Part shown: positions 16,627-25,134 of the stretch, one piece after another | Layout: each line of letters opens with the position of its first letter | How positions within the stretch are numbered: the stretch's first letter is position 1 | Source: Verrucomicrobia bacterium UBA6015 | Lineage (GTDB): Bacteria > Verrucomicrobiota > Kiritimatiellia > UBA8416 | Direction of reading: 5' to 3' | Assembly (NCBI GenBank): GCA_002428045.1 | Contig: DIZZ01000207.1 | Span: 1-56,566, forward strand | Length of the DNA stretch: 56,566 nucleotides | Program-made: the position numbers and the translations under genes | The notes under the pieces: generated by a model | The model's database searches: none | The model's input: the letters and a program-made list of their open reading frames with translations, nothing else | Told to the model about the DNA's origin: nothing

Positions 16627-19491
16627 ATGCTCCCGATTATGGCTGCAATCCAAGAACCCATTGAAGCACCGCTAGGGCAGGCGGTGCGCGAGCGTATCTG
16701 CACACGTTTGTCGCCACCCGGCGAGAAAATAGACTTGTTCAGGTCACTTTTTCGGGGGCGGGAGGATGTCTATCCGAGGCGGTTCGAGAATCCCAAGACC
16801 GGCAAGAGCGGATACAGCCCGGCTTGCGCGAATGAATGGATCCGGGATGTCTGCGACAAGCGCAAAGTCCGTTGTGTGGAATGTCTTGGACGGCAGTTCC
16901 TGCCCGTGACCGAGGAGGTTATCCGCTGGCATCTCTCGGGGACTGATGATCAAGGTCGCGACTTCGTGGCAGGCGTTTATCCCATGCTTCTTGATGAAAC
17001 GTGTTTTTTCCTGGCGGCGGACTTTGACAAGGCCCGCTGGCAGGATGATATCCAGGCTGTGCGCGAGACATGCACGGCATTGGAGATTCCGTATGTCGTC
17101 GAACGTTCACGCTCCGGCCATGGCGCGCACCTCTGGATCTTTTTCGAGACCGCCATCCCGGCCGTCCTGGCGAGGAAGCTGGGTGCCTATATCCTGACGA
17201 TGACGATGCAGCGTCGTCCCGATATTGGCCTGGATTCGTATGACCGTTTCTTTCCGAACCAGGATACGCTGCCGAAGGGCGGACTGGGAAACCTGATTGC
17301 CCTGCCGATGCAGAAGCAGGCGAGGGCCAACGGGCATACGGAATTCCTGGATGAGCACCTCAACCCGTGGCCGGATCCATGGGCCTTCATGGCCGGTGTG
17401 AAAAAGCTGGCACCGTCATGGGTCGAGACCTTAATCCACCATGCCGAACGCAAGGGTCATGTTGTGGGGGTGCGAATGGTTGCCGAGGACGACAATGCCG
17501 AATCGCCATGGCTGGCGCTCCCATCAAGGGCACCGCGTATCCCGTCTGGCGCATTCCCACAAACCCTGCAACTTGTGCTCGGTAATCAGGTTTATATCCC
17601 AAAAGCGGCGCTTTCGCCATCCCTGCGGAATGGACTGTTGCGGTTGGCCGCATTCCAGAACCCTGAGTTCTACAAGGCTCAGGCCCTGCGCTTGCCAACG
17701 TTTGACAAGCCTCGCATCATCGCCTGCGCCGAGGATTATCCTGAGCATCTGGCCTTGCCAAGGGGCTGTCTTGACGAGGCTACCGAGCTTCTGGCCGCGC
17801 AAGGGCTCACGGTTGCCGTCCAGGACGAACGGTTTTCCGGCACACCCATCGACGTCGCCTTCTCGGGACTGTTGCGCCCGGACCAGGAGGCGGCGGCCGC
17901 CGCCCTGGTCGCCCATGATACGGGGGTGCTTTCCGCAACGACGGCATTCGGAAAAACCGTGCTGGCCGCCTGGTTGATCGCGCAGCGGGGCGTGAATACA
18001 CTGGTCCTCGTTCATCGCCGCCAGCTCCTCGAACAATGGGTTGAGCGGCTTTCCTCATTTCTGGGGATTCCTTCATCGCAGATCGGACGTATTGGCGGCG
18101 GTTCAAGGAAGGTGACCGGAACGATTGATGTGGCCCTGCTTCAAACCCTTTTCCGGAAAGGGGTGGTGCAGGATCTTGTCGGCACGTATGGCCATCTCGT
18201 TTTCGATGAGTGCCATCATCTGCCCGCCTTCAGCGTTGAACAGGTTGCCCGCCGAGCAAAGGCCAGGTATATACTCGGCCTGTCGGCCACGATAACGCGC
18301 AAGGATGGGCACCATCCCATCATTTTCATGCAATGCGGCCCGGTCAGGCACCGCGTGCATGCCAGGCAGCAGGCTGCGGAACGTCCCTTCACGCACAGTG
18401 TCTACGTCCGCCCCACCGCATTCCGGCAGGAGGAACCGGCGAGTGACGATGCACGGATGCAGTTCCAGATGCTTTACCAGGGACTGATTCATGACACGCC
18501 GCGCAACCGACTGATCATCGAGGATGTCGTGGCGGCGGTACGCGACAGGCGCAAGCCCGTGGTGTTGACCGAACGACGTGAGCATCTGGACATCCTGCTT
18601 GCCGCCTTATCCCCTGTGGTCACAAATCTCATTGTTCTCAGCGGCGGCATGACGCGGAAAGCCATCGATACCGCCATGGCGCAGCTCGCCTCGATCCCCG
18701 AGGATGCGGATCGCGTGATACTGGCAACCGGCCATTATTTGGGGGAGGGGTTTGATGATGCCAGGCTGGACACGCTGTTCCTGACACTGCCGATATCCTG
18801 GCGCGGCACCATCGCTCAGTACGTGGGCCGCCTGCACCGGCGGCATGACAACAAGCGCGAGGTTCGCGTCTACGATTATGCCGACCTGAATGTGCCGATG
18901 CTGGCGCGGATGTTCGATCGGCGCTGCAAGGGATATGAGGCCGTTGGGTACACGATCCTCCTGCCTGCAAGTGCCGTTCCGGGCTGGCCTCCTGAGGTGC
19001 CCTTGCCCGTTGATCCCGAATGGAAACGCGATTATGCGGCCAGCGTACAGCGGCTGATCCGGGATGGCGTCGATTCCCCGCTTGGCAATCTCTTCGTGCA
19101 TGCAGCCCGTGTCGCACCATCCACCGGGGAGGCGTGCGCCCGCAGCGCCTCGGAGGCTTTCCTTTACAGGCGACTCGAAACCTTGCCCGCCACTGCGGGG
19201 CGTTTTCAACTAAATGCCCGGTTGCCGATCCCGTTCGATCAGCGGGGCCACATGGAAGTGGATTTCCTATGTCCCGAAGCCCGGCTCGCGGTAGAGCTGG
19301 ATGGACCGCAGCATCTATCCGATGCCGATGCCTATCGGCGTGACCGGCACAAGGATGCGCTCCTGCAGGAGCACGGCTATTTTGTCCTTCGCTTTCTCGC
19401 GGAGGATATCGGCAAGGCGCTTGGAAAAACCCTTGATACCATTTATCGGACCCTGACCCTTTGCCTGCGCGAACGCGCCGGACGCCCATGA
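16627..19491 (+). CDS. TOTE-type primase-helicase-nuclease fusion
   Basis: A 954-residue three-part enzyme. Part 1 (about 1-290): an archaeo-eukaryotic primase domain of the type described in TOTE conflict systems. It has a cysteine cluster C67, C76, C83, C86 likely to bind zinc, acidic pair D132/D134 in LAADFD, the SGHGAH signature with H168, and DRFFPNQD. Part 2 (about 405-770): a superfamily 2 helicase with Walker A TTAFGKT (438-444), DECH (527-530), GLSAT (551-555) and motif VI QYVGRLHRR (731-739). Part 3 (about 835-945): a DUF559/Vsr-like nuclease with E843, MEVDF (876-880) and VELDGPQH (889-896). All key residues seem present, so it should be active. Such proteins are thought to act in anti-phage or anti-plasmid defence. 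The neighbours are decayed toxin/ATPase genes. Start is uncertain: ATG 16627 or 16639. Confidence 0.87.
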   Translation: MLPIMAAIQEPIEAPLGQAVRERICTRLSPPGEKIDLFRSLFRGREDVYPRRFENPKTGKSGYSPACANEWIRDVCDKRKVRCVECLGRQFLPVTEEVIRWHLSGTDDQGRDFVAGVYPMLLDETCFFLAADFDKARWQDDIQAVRETCTALEIPYVVERSRSGHGAHLWIFFETAIPAVLARKLGAYILTMTMQRRPDIGLDSYDRFFPNQDTLPKGGLGNLIALPMQKQARANGHTEFLDEHLNPWPDPWAFMAGVKKLAPSWVETLIHHAERKGHVVGVRMVAEDDNAESPWLALPSRAPRIPSGAFPQTLQLVLGNQVYIPKAALSPSLRNGLLRLAAFQNPEFYKAQALRLPTFDKPRIIACAEDYPEHLALPRGCLDEATELLAAQGLTVAVQDERFSGTPIDVAFSGLLRPDQEAAAAALVAHDTGVLSATTAFGKTVLAAWLIAQRGVNTLVLVHRRQLLEQWVERLSSFLGIPSSQIGRIGGGSRKVTGTIDVALLQTLFRKGVVQDLVGTYGHLVFDECHHLPAFSVEQVARRAKARYILGLSATITRKDGHHPIIFMQCGPVRHRVHARQQAAERPFTHSVYVRPTAFRQEEPASDDARMQFQMLYQGLIHDTPRNRLIIEDVVAAVRDRRKPVVLTERREHLDILLAALSPVVTNLIVLSGGMTRKAIDTAMAQLASIPEDADRVILATGHYLGEGFDDARLDTLFLTLPISWRGTIAQYVGRLHRRHDNKREVRVYDYADLNVPMLARMFDRRCKGYEAVGYTILLPASAVPGWPPEVPLPVDPEWKRDYAASVQRLIRDGVDSPLGNLFVHAARVAPSTGEACARSASEAFLYRRLETLPATAGRFQLNARLPIPFDQRGHMEVDFLCPEARLAVELDGPQHLSDADAYRRDRHKDALLQEHGYFVLRFLAEDIGKALGKTLDTIYRTLTLCLRERAGRP

Positions 19492-19520
19492 TTGACCTAA
19501 AAACCTGTCCCTCAGCAATC

Positions 19521-20005
19521 TCAGTGGATGACCGTCCCTTTGATCACCTCTGCTGATTTGCTTTTCTTAAGGCTACGGCTGACGTCCTGCGATAGGGCGA
19601 TCAGTGCTGCCGGAAGGAACGGCTTGGCTGTTGCCGGGACGACGAGGGCTTGACGTTTCATTTGTCCGGCTAGATAGGGAATATCCATTTCATCCCATCC
19701 AATCGCTTGAAAGATGGACTGGAGATCATCAATGTCCTTTGGGCGCGGCCTGCCTGCCATCAATGCATAAAGTTTGGAAAGGATGATATCCTCAACGGTA
19801 AGGACAGGCACTAGCCCGAATCCGAAATCAACCTGGTTATCCTGCGCCCGCAACTTCAGATTCGGTCAGGTTGACAAGGTCAATATCCATCGTCAATCGA
19901 GGTTCCTGGCGGTATAAGGAGGCCGCCATCCATGCCAGCGGGTGCTGGCTGATGCAGCAACGCTGTCCGGGCGGATGACGACAACAACATTCCTAAGCTG
20001 TTCAT
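19521..20005 (-). pseudogene. Collapsed HTH regulator/nucleotidyltransferase cassette
   Basis: Three frames hold pieces of what seems to be one or two genes. From the ATG at 20005 one frame reads MNSLGMLLSSSARTALL, like the first helix of winged-helix proteins paired with nucleotidyltransferases. A second frame then gives LAWMAASLYRQEPRLTMDID (the D-x-D strand is at 19887-19876) and stops at 19837. A third, from about 19865 to 19521, reads RAQDNQVDFGFGLVPVLT, EDIILSKLYALMAG and DIDDLQSIF, the C-terminal half of an AbiEii/MNT-like nucleotidyltransferase. About 60-70 residues between the second and third pieces are missing. The reading as deletion remnants is strong for the nucleotidyltransferase, weaker for the HTH part. 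Confidence 0.6.
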
Positions 20006-20009
20006 CTCT

Positions 20010-20033
20010 GAGGCACTTGCATGCAAGTGCCTC
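20010..20033. promoter_or_regulatory. 24-bp perfect palindrome, likely operator
   Basis: The half-site GAGGCACTTGCA is followed directly by its exact reverse complement. It sits 4 nt upstream of the ATG at 20005 of the collapsed HTH/nucleotidyltransferase cassette and downstream of a good -35 box, which is where an autoregulating antitoxin or HTH repressor would bind. It lacks a T-run and so is not an obvious terminator. It could also be a REP-like element. Confidence 0.55.
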
Positions 20034-20038
20034 CTCTG

Positions 20039-20068
20039 TATAATTAATTAGACAGCAATCAATGTCAA
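20039..20068 (-). promoter_or_regulatory. Candidate promoter of the remnant cassette
   Basis: On the minus strand a consensus TTGACA (20068-20063) is followed after 18 nt by ATTATA (20044-20039), with TATAC alternatives slightly further on. The predicted start of transcription falls at or just before the 24-bp palindrome. Confidence 0.4.
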
Positions 20069-20090
20069 CGAACATTCCATCGGTTTCACT

Positions 20091-21083
20091 TCACGCGGAT
20101 TTTTCAGGGCGGGTGTACGGTTTGGAGACGATCTGGCCCTCGGGCGGCAGGTTTCCTCGTGTGAGGCCTAGGTCTGCCAGCACGGCATCGGTGGTCTTGA
20201 AGTGGCACTTGACGGTGTTGAGCAGCGTTTCTGGTGTGGTGCGGCGTACAAGCGAGACCGCCGCTGTGCGTACCGCCGCCGAAGCGCCCTTGGGAATCTC
20301 CGCGCTGTACTGTTCGCGCATTTTCTGCAAGGCACAAAGGAAACTTTCACGTGCCAGGATGGATGCGGCGGCGACCGCCATGTCGGACTCCGCCTTGTGG
20401 CGCTGGATCAGTTCGATGCCGCGTCCCGCCTTCATCAGTGCCCGTTCGACGCTCTCCTTGCTGCCGAACTGGTCGGAAATCGCGGTCGGGCAGTCCGGAA
20501 CGGCCTGCAGCAGGTTTTCGATGGCACGGGCATGTCCCCAGGCCAGGATGCGGTTGACACTGCGCATTTTGGCGTAAAGACGATTGTAGGCGGCGGGTCC
20601 GATCGATACCAAGGCGAAGCGGTTACCCAGCAGTTTGCGCAGTGCAGCGCCGATCTCCATCGCCTTCTTGTCGCTGCTGATCGCCTTGCTGTCCTTGACA
20701 TCAAGCTTACGCATCGTCTCGAACAGCGTTTCATCAACATAGGCGGCGGCGATCACCAGCGGGCCGAAGAAATCCCCCTTGCCGCTCTCGTCCACCCCCA
20801 TGTGCGGGGCGGTCAATTCCGGATTCAGTGCCTGTTCATAGCCGACTGTGGCGCTCCCCAGTACGCAGGGTTCCAGCACGAATTCAACAAATGTTTTTGC
20901 GCCCTTTCCCTGGACCAACAACTTACCGCTGGTGTACAGGTTGATCGAACAATCCTCCGCCTTGACGGCAATCAGGGTATAAGGCACCTCGGCGGGACGA
21001 TAATTCCCTTGGCGCAGCAGGTCGATCAAGGTTTTCTGTTGATCGGATGACAGCTTGTACGAAAAAGAATGGGTTTCAGACAT
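20091..21083 (-). CDS. rnhC: Ribonuclease HIII
   Basis: Endonuclease that removes RNA from RNA-DNA hybrids. The 330 residues have an N-terminal TBP-like substrate-binding domain (about 1-90), then the type 2 RNase H fold starting with the RNase HIII signature GVDESGKGDFFGPLV (Asp-Glu of the active site). Later blocks are KDSKAIS, HKAESDMAVAAASILAR and the C-terminal HFKTTDAV. The ATG at 21083 is chosen because the recognisable protein starts there (MSETHSF); an upstream TTG would add 12 residues. It is transcribed away from the tRNA-Thr/tuf promoter. Confidence 0.93.
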   Translation of the reverse strand: MSETHSFSYKLSSDQQKTLIDLLRQGNYRPAEVPYTLIAVKAEDCSINLYTSGKLLVQGKGAKTFVEFVLEPCVLGSATVGYEQALNPELTAPHMGVDESGKGDFFGPLVIAAAYVDETLFETMRKLDVKDSKAISSDKKAMEIGAALRKLLGNRFALVSIGPAAYNRLYAKMRSVNRILAWGHARAIENLLQAVPDCPTAISDQFGSKESVERALMKAGRGIELIQRHKAESDMAVAAASILARESFLCALQKMREQYSAEIPKGASAAVRTAAVSLVRRTTPETLLNTVKCHFKTTDAVLADLGLTRGNLPPEGQIVSKPYTRPEKSA

Positions 21084-21160
21084 AAGTACCGTTCTATACC
21101 TTTGCGCCGTCGGATTCAATCACGAATTTTCACCCCATCACAAAAATAATCAAAAGATGA

Positions 21161-21189
21161 TTGACAGATAATCGATAGGCGAGTAGATT
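21161..21189 (+). promoter_or_regulatory. Promoter of the tRNA-Thr/tuf superoperon
   Basis: A perfect -35 TTGACA at 21161-21166 and TAGATT at 21184-21189 are separated by exactly 17 bp. The start of transcription would fall about 120 nt before the tRNA-Thr gene. This is the only convincing promoter seen ahead of the long translation gene chain. Confidence 0.65.
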
Positions 21190-21313
21190 CAAGGTCGCAT
21201 TTTTAATAGTTGGGACAGATTTGGGACGGGGATCGGACAAGAGAACGGAACGTTGCCGGAAATACGGACGCGTTGCGGTCTTGTGTTTTGGCAGCGGGGA
21301 GCACTAAGGCGAG

Positions 21314-21389
21314 GCCCATGTAGCTCAGTTGGTAGAGCACGTCCTTGGTAAGGACGAGGTCAGCGGTTCAATCCCGCTCATGGGCTCCA
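21314..21389 (+). tRNA. tRNA-Thr (anticodon GGU)
   Basis: A complete cloverleaf: acceptor GCCCATG pairs with CATGGGC, the D-arm has GCTCAGTTGGTAGAGC, the anticodon stem GTCCT/AGGAC surrounds the anticodon GGT, and the T-arm contains GGTTCAATCC. CCA is encoded (21387-21389). It sits directly before tuf, as in many bacterial tuf clusters. Confidence 0.95.
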
Positions 21390-21469
21390 GAGCGCAGGTT
21401 GTAGAGTACAAAAAGGTGCAGCGTTAAGCGTGCAAACGGGAAAAAGAGAAGGATAACGGAGGATACATC

Positions 21470-22678
21470 ATGGCAAAAGAGAAATTCGAAAGAACGAAGC
21501 CGCACGTAAATGTAGGTACGATCGGCCACGTTGACCACGGCAAGACGACGCTGACGGCTGCATTGACGAAGGTGCAGGCGCTCAAGGGACTGAGTAAGTT
21601 CATCGCCTACGATGAAGTCGCCAAGGCATCTGAGTCACAGGGCCGTCGTGACCCTACCAAGATTTTGACGATCGCCACCTCTCATGTGGAATATGCCAGC
21701 GAGAAGCGGCACTATGCACATGTTGACTGCCCCGGCCATGCCGACTATGTCAAAAACATGATCACCGGTGCGGCGCAAATGGACGGCGCGATCGTGGTCT
21801 GCAGCGCCGCCGATGGTCCGATGCCCCAGACCCGTGAGCACATCCTGTTGGCTCGCCAGGTCGGTGTGCCGGCGATTGTTGTGTTCCTGAACAAGGTCGA
21901 CTTGGTCGATGACGAGGAGCTGCTGGAACTTGTGGAGCTCGAACTCCGCGAGCTGCTCTCCAAGTACGACTTCCCGGGCGATGATATTCCGATCGTGCGC
22001 GGCGATGCGCTCTCGGCCACGCATGCCAATTCGGCGGATGACCCGGCGTGCCAGTGCATCACTAACCTGATCAATGCCCTCGATACCTACATTCCGGAGC
22101 CGGTGCGTGCGATCGACCTGCCCTTCCTGATGCCTATCGAAGACGTGTTCTCGATCGACGGACGTGGAACGGTGGTCACAGGACGTATCGAGCGCGGTGT
22201 GGTCAAGGTTGGCGAGGAAGTTGAGATCATCGGTATCCGTCCGACCGTCAAGACGGTTGCCACGGGCATTGAAATGTTCCGCAAGCTGCTTGATCAGGGT
22301 GAGGCCGGTGACAATGTCGGCGTCCTACTGCGCAGCACCAAGAAGGATGACGTGGAGCGCGGTCAGGTGTTGGCGAAGCCCAACTCGATTACCCCGCACA
22401 CGATATTCGAGGCGGAAGTGTACATCCTGAGCAAGGATGAAGGCGGCCGTCACACGCCGTTCTTCAAGGGGTACCGTCCTCAGTTCTACATCCGCACAAC
22501 GGACGTGACGGGCGATATCACCTTGGATGAGGGCGTGGAAATGGTCATGCCTGGCGACAATGTGCACATGAATGTCACGCTGATCCAGCCGGTGGCGCTG
22601 GAAGAAAAGATGCGTTTCGCTATTCGTGAAGGTGGCCGCACGGTCGGTGCCGGAACGGTTGCGAAGATCCTGAAATAA
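21470..22678 (+). CDS. tuf: Elongation factor Tu
   Basis: GTPase that delivers aminoacyl-tRNA to the ribosome. The 402 residues include P-loop GHVDHGKT (19-26), DCPGH (86-90), NKVD and the two beta-barrel domains. Length is about eight residues above the usual 394. The difference lies in switch I: the near-universal RGITI is replaced. Residues 59-69 read [11 protein letters not shown], with the Mg-binding threonine kept as Thr67. The DNA is clear at this point and the surrounding sequence is in frame, so this is not a sequencing frameshift. A strong GGAGG-like site precedes the ATG. It follows tRNA-Thr and precedes rpmG and tRNA-Trp. Confidence 0.96.
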   Translation: MAKEKFERTKPHVNVGTIGHVDHGKTTLTAALTKVQALKGLSKFIAYDEVAKASESQGRRDPTKILTIATSHVEYASEKRHYAHVDCPGHADYVKNMITGAAQMDGAIVVCSAADGPMPQTREHILLARQVGVPAIVVFLNKVDLVDDEELLELVELELRELLSKYDFPGDDIPIVRGDALSATHANSADDPACQCITNLINALDTYIPEPVRAIDLPFLMPIEDVFSIDGRGTVVTGRIERGVVKVGEEVEIIGIRPTVKTVATGIEMFRKLLDQGEAGDNVGVLLRSTKKDDVERGQVLAKPNSITPHTIFEAEVYILSKDEGGRHTPFFKGYRPQFYIRTTDVTGDITLDEGVEMVMPGDNVHMNVTLIQPVALEEKMRFAIREGGRTVGAGTVAKILK

Positions 22679-22702
22679 TAACAGCTAGGCTTGATGATAG
22701 CG

Positions 22703-22731
22703 ACCCCGTCGCGTTAAATTCGCGGCGGGGT
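22703..22731 (+). terminator. Hairpin after tuf
   Basis: ACCCCGTCGCG pairs with CGCGGCGGGGT (11 bp including one G-U) around the loop TTAAATT, 24 nt after the tuf stop. Only a weak T-rich tail (TTGTATCG) follows, so it may be an attenuating or processing hairpin and not a full terminator. Confidence 0.5.
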
Positions 22732-22759
22732 TGTATCGTCAGTATTTGGATGGTGTCCG

Positions 22760-22912
22760 ATGTCGAGAGAACTTATTACGCTGGCCTGTACGGAATGTAA
22801 GCGGCGGAACTACACAACGACCAAGAACAAGACCAATACGCCGGGGCGTTTGGAAATCCTGAAATTCTGCCGTTTTGACAAGAAGCGTACGCTTCATCGC
22901 GAGATTAAGTAG
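22760..22912 (+). CDS. rpmG: 50S ribosomal protein L33
   Basis: A 50-residue L33 ([18 protein letters not shown] at the start, [12 protein letters not shown] at the end). The zinc-site pair CTEC is present but the second pair is incomplete: the position normally taken by the fourth cysteine reads Asp in KFCRFDKK, leaving three cysteines. It lies between tuf and tRNA-Trp, the usual rpmG-secE-nusG neighbourhood. Confidence 0.93.
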   Translation: MSRELITLACTECKRRNYTTTKNKTNTPGRLEILKFCRFDKKRTLHREIK

Positions 22913-22941
22913 AACGTATTGGTTTTTCGAGGGCTGATCAC

Positions 22942-23017
22942 AGGCCAGTAGCTCAATTGGCAGAGCACCGGTCTCCAAAACCGGGGGTTGTGGGTTCGAT
23001 TCCCCCCTGGCCTGCCA
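22942..23017 (+). tRNA. tRNA-Trp (anticodon CCA)
   Basis: Acceptor AGGCCAG pairs with CTGGCCT. The D-arm is GCTCAATTGGCAGAGC, the anticodon loop CTCCAAA gives CCA, and the T-arm contains GGTTCGATTCC. Discriminator G and an encoded CCA follow (23015-23017). It is located between rpmG and secE, a common arrangement. Confidence 0.95.
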
Positions 23018-23061
23018 GGCGCTCGAAAGACCGATGCGTATTACGATAAGGGTAGGTGATT

Positions 23062-23283
23062 TTGAAAAACGAAACAACGCAACAGGCTCCGCTGCTGAAG
23101 CGAGTGAAACGGTTCTGCGAGGAAACGGTTCTGGAAGTAAAGCGATCAACGTGGCCTGACCGGAAAACCCTGATCATGCATACGGTGATTGTGATTGTCG
23201 GGGTTTTCGCGCTGGGTATTTTTGTTGGTCTCAGTGATAAGATTGTCGCCGTCTGTTTGCGGATGCTAGTACCGCAGGGTTAA
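23062..23283 (+). CDS. secE: Protein translocase subunit SecE
   Basis: Essential small subunit of the SecYEG channel. The 73 residues contain the conserved cytoplasmic helix FCEETVLEVKRSTWPDRKTL followed by a single transmembrane segment (about 39-60). The start is most likely the TTG at 23062, with AAGGG nine bases upstream; a GTG two codons earlier (23056) is the alternative, and no ATG is available. nusG follows 13 nt later, as in most bacteria. Confidence 0.9.
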   Translation: MKNETTQQAPLLKRVKRFCEETVLEVKRSTWPDRKTLIMHTVIVIVGVFALGIFVGLSDKIVAVCLRMLVPQG

Positions 23284-23296
23284 GTAAGAGGCTAAC

Positions 23297-23845
23297 ATGA
23301 ATAAGCAGTGGTTTGTAATTCATACGCTGACAGGACAGGAAGGTAAAGTGCGCGAGAGCATCATGCGCCGCCTTCAGCTTGAGGAAATGGGCGACCTGAT
23401 CGGCGAGGTGATCATACCTACCGAGAAGGTGTCGGAAGTCCGCCGCGGGGTGAAGACAACGACGACTCGCAAGTTTTTCCCAGGATATGTGCTGGTGAAT
23501 GTAGCCTTGTATGGTGAAGATCGTACACTGGTTGAACGGACGTGGCATTTTATCAAGGAAACCACCGGGGTCATTGGTTTTGTGGGTGGGGAGCGCCCGG
23601 TCCCGTTGCTGCCTGATGAAGTTAATGTGATCCTGAATCAGGTGGAGGAGAAGAAGGAAAAGGTCGCTCCCAAGGTTGCTTTCGAGGCGGGGGAGACGAT
23701 CAAGATTACCGATGGTCCGTTCCTTAATTTCAACGGGGTTGTGGAAGAGATTGATCCAGGCCGTGGAAAGTTGAAAGTGTCGGTCGCGATCTTCGGTCGG
23801 TCAGCCCCCGTTGAGCTTGAATATTGGCAGGTAGAGCACGTATAG
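23297..23845 (+). CDS. nusG: Transcription termination/antitermination factor NusG
   Basis: Binds RNA polymerase and couples it to Rho or the ribosome. The 182 residues show the NGN domain (WFVIHTLTGQEGKVRE, FPGYVLVN) and the C-terminal KOW domain with FEAGETIKITDGPFLNFNG and DPGRGKLKV. Normal length. AGAGG lies before the ATG. Located in the standard secE-nusG-rplK order. Confidence 0.96.
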   Translation: MNKQWFVIHTLTGQEGKVRESIMRRLQLEEMGDLIGEVIIPTEKVSEVRRGVKTTTTRKFFPGYVLVNVALYGEDRTLVERTWHFIKETTGVIGFVGGERPVPLLPDEVNVILNQVEEKKEKVAPKVAFEAGETIKITDGPFLNFNGVVEEIDPGRGKLKVSVAIFGRSAPVELEYWQVEHV

Positions 23846-23899
23846 GCACCAGACTCCGGTGCATTCATTTTATAACGAAAACAGAGAGCGAGGAGAGAG

Positions 23900-24325
23900 A
23901 TGGCAAAGAAAGTCGTCGGACAGATTAAGTTGCAGATTCCGGCGGGAGCGGCGAATCCGGCACCCCCCGTGGGCCCTGCGCTTGGTCAGCATGGTGTCAA
24001 CATCATGGAATTTTGCAAAACGTTCAATGCGCGTACCGCCGATAAGGCTGGCTTGATCGTTCCCGTTGTCATCTCGGTTTACGCTGATCGCTCCTTCACC
24101 TTTATCACCAAGAGCCCACCGGCAGCCTCGCTGCTGAAGCGGGCGGCGGGCCTGGCCAAGGGGTCGGCGGTGCCGCATCGCGACAAGGTCGGATCCGTGA
24201 CGCGTGAACAGGTTCGCGAGATCGTCAAGACCAAGCTGGATGATATGAATGCCAATGATGTGGAAGCAGGCATGCGGACCGTCGAAGGGACGGCGCGTAG
24301 CATGGGCATTGAGATCAAGGATTAG
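23900..24325 (+). CDS. rplK: 50S ribosomal protein L11
   Basis: Part of the GTPase-associated centre. The 141 residues have the typical start [14 protein letters not shown], the [13 protein letters not shown] loop, and the RNA-binding C-terminal domain ending [27 protein letters not shown] precedes the ATG. A gap of 111 nt separates it from rplA, the longest spacing within the ribosomal chain, and it could hold a regulatory leader for L1. Confidence 0.97.
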   Translation: MAKKVVGQIKLQIPAGAANPAPPVGPALGQHGVNIMEFCKTFNARTADKAGLIVPVVISVYADRSFTFITKSPPAASLLKRAAGLAKGSAVPHRDKVGSVTREQVREIVKTKLDDMNANDVEAGMRTVEGTARSMGIEIKD

Positions 24326-24436
24326 TGATTTCTGAACGGGAGTCTGCCCGCCGGGCTGTGAGTGCAGCCTTTAGTGAGGTAGACGTTGACCGGGGGTTGC
24401 ACTCGTGTCGCGCCTCTAAATACAGGAAGGAAGAAC

Positions 24437-25120
24437 ATGCCAAAGCATGGAAAGAAGTACACCGCAATAAAGGCCAAGGCGCCGAAGACGGCGGTGGAAC
24501 TGGCGGAAGGAATCGCATTTTTAAAGGCAAATCCGGCGGCGTCGTTTGACGAGACGGTGGAGCTTTGTTTCCGGATGGGGATAGATCCCCGCAAATCTGA
24601 AAACGCCGTTCGCAGTACTTGCGCATTGCCGCATGGTACGGGTAAGAGTGTCCGGGTGCTCGTGTTCGCAGGAGGTGCTGCCGCTGATGCTGCGCGTGCC
24701 GCCGGTGCAGATTATGTCGGCAACGAGGACATGATCGAGAAGGTCAAGAACGGCTTCACGGACTTCGATGTGGCGATCGCCACTCCCGAGGCCATGCTTG
24801 AAGTTCGTAAGCTCGGTCGCGTACTGGGTCCCCGCGGTTTGATGCCCAATCCGAAGACTGGCACGGTCAGCGATGACACGGCTGCGGCCGTGACTGCGGC
24901 CAAGGGTGGTCGTGTGGAATTCCGCATGGATAAGAACGGAAATATCAACGTCGCGGCAGGTAAACTGTCGTTCGATGTAGCGAAGATCGATGATAACATC
25001 AAATGTATCGTCGGTGCGGTCAAGGCAGCGAAGCCTGCCGGAGCCAAGGGGATTTATATCCGCAATGTCACGATCTCCTCTACAATGGGTGTCGGCCTGC
25101 GGGTGAATGTCAGAGATTAA
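24437..25120 (+). CDS. rplA: 50S ribosomal protein L1
   Basis: L1-stalk protein and usually a repressor of its own mRNA. The 227 residues start MPKHGKKYTAI and contain LGRVLGPRGLMPNPKTGT, the family hallmark, and end with the IYIRNVTISSTMG segment. The ATG at 24437 is backed by AGGAAGGAAG; the frame extends upstream without conserved sequence. Confidence 0.97.
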   Translation: MPKHGKKYTAIKAKAPKTAVELAEGIAFLKANPAASFDETVELCFRMGIDPRKSENAVRSTCALPHGTGKSVRVLVFAGGAAADAARAAGADYVGNEDMIEKVKNGFTDFDVAIATPEAMLEVRKLGRVLGPRGLMPNPKTGTVSDDTAAAVTAAKGGRVEFRMDKNGNINVAAGKLSFDVAKIDDNIKCIVGAVKAAKPAGAKGIYIRNVTISSTMGVGLRVNVRD

Positions 25121-25134
25121 GGCGGTATAAAAAA

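Noticed and set aside
20202..21050. Long plus-strand open frame (282 codons) opposite rnhC
   Set aside because: Antisense shadow of rnhC; the composition (many His, Gln, Arg) is that of a reverse reading frame.
24326..24436. Small coding sequence between rplK and rplA
   Set aside because: The open frame runs into rplA in another frame and lacks a ribosome site; a leader or plain spacer is more likely.
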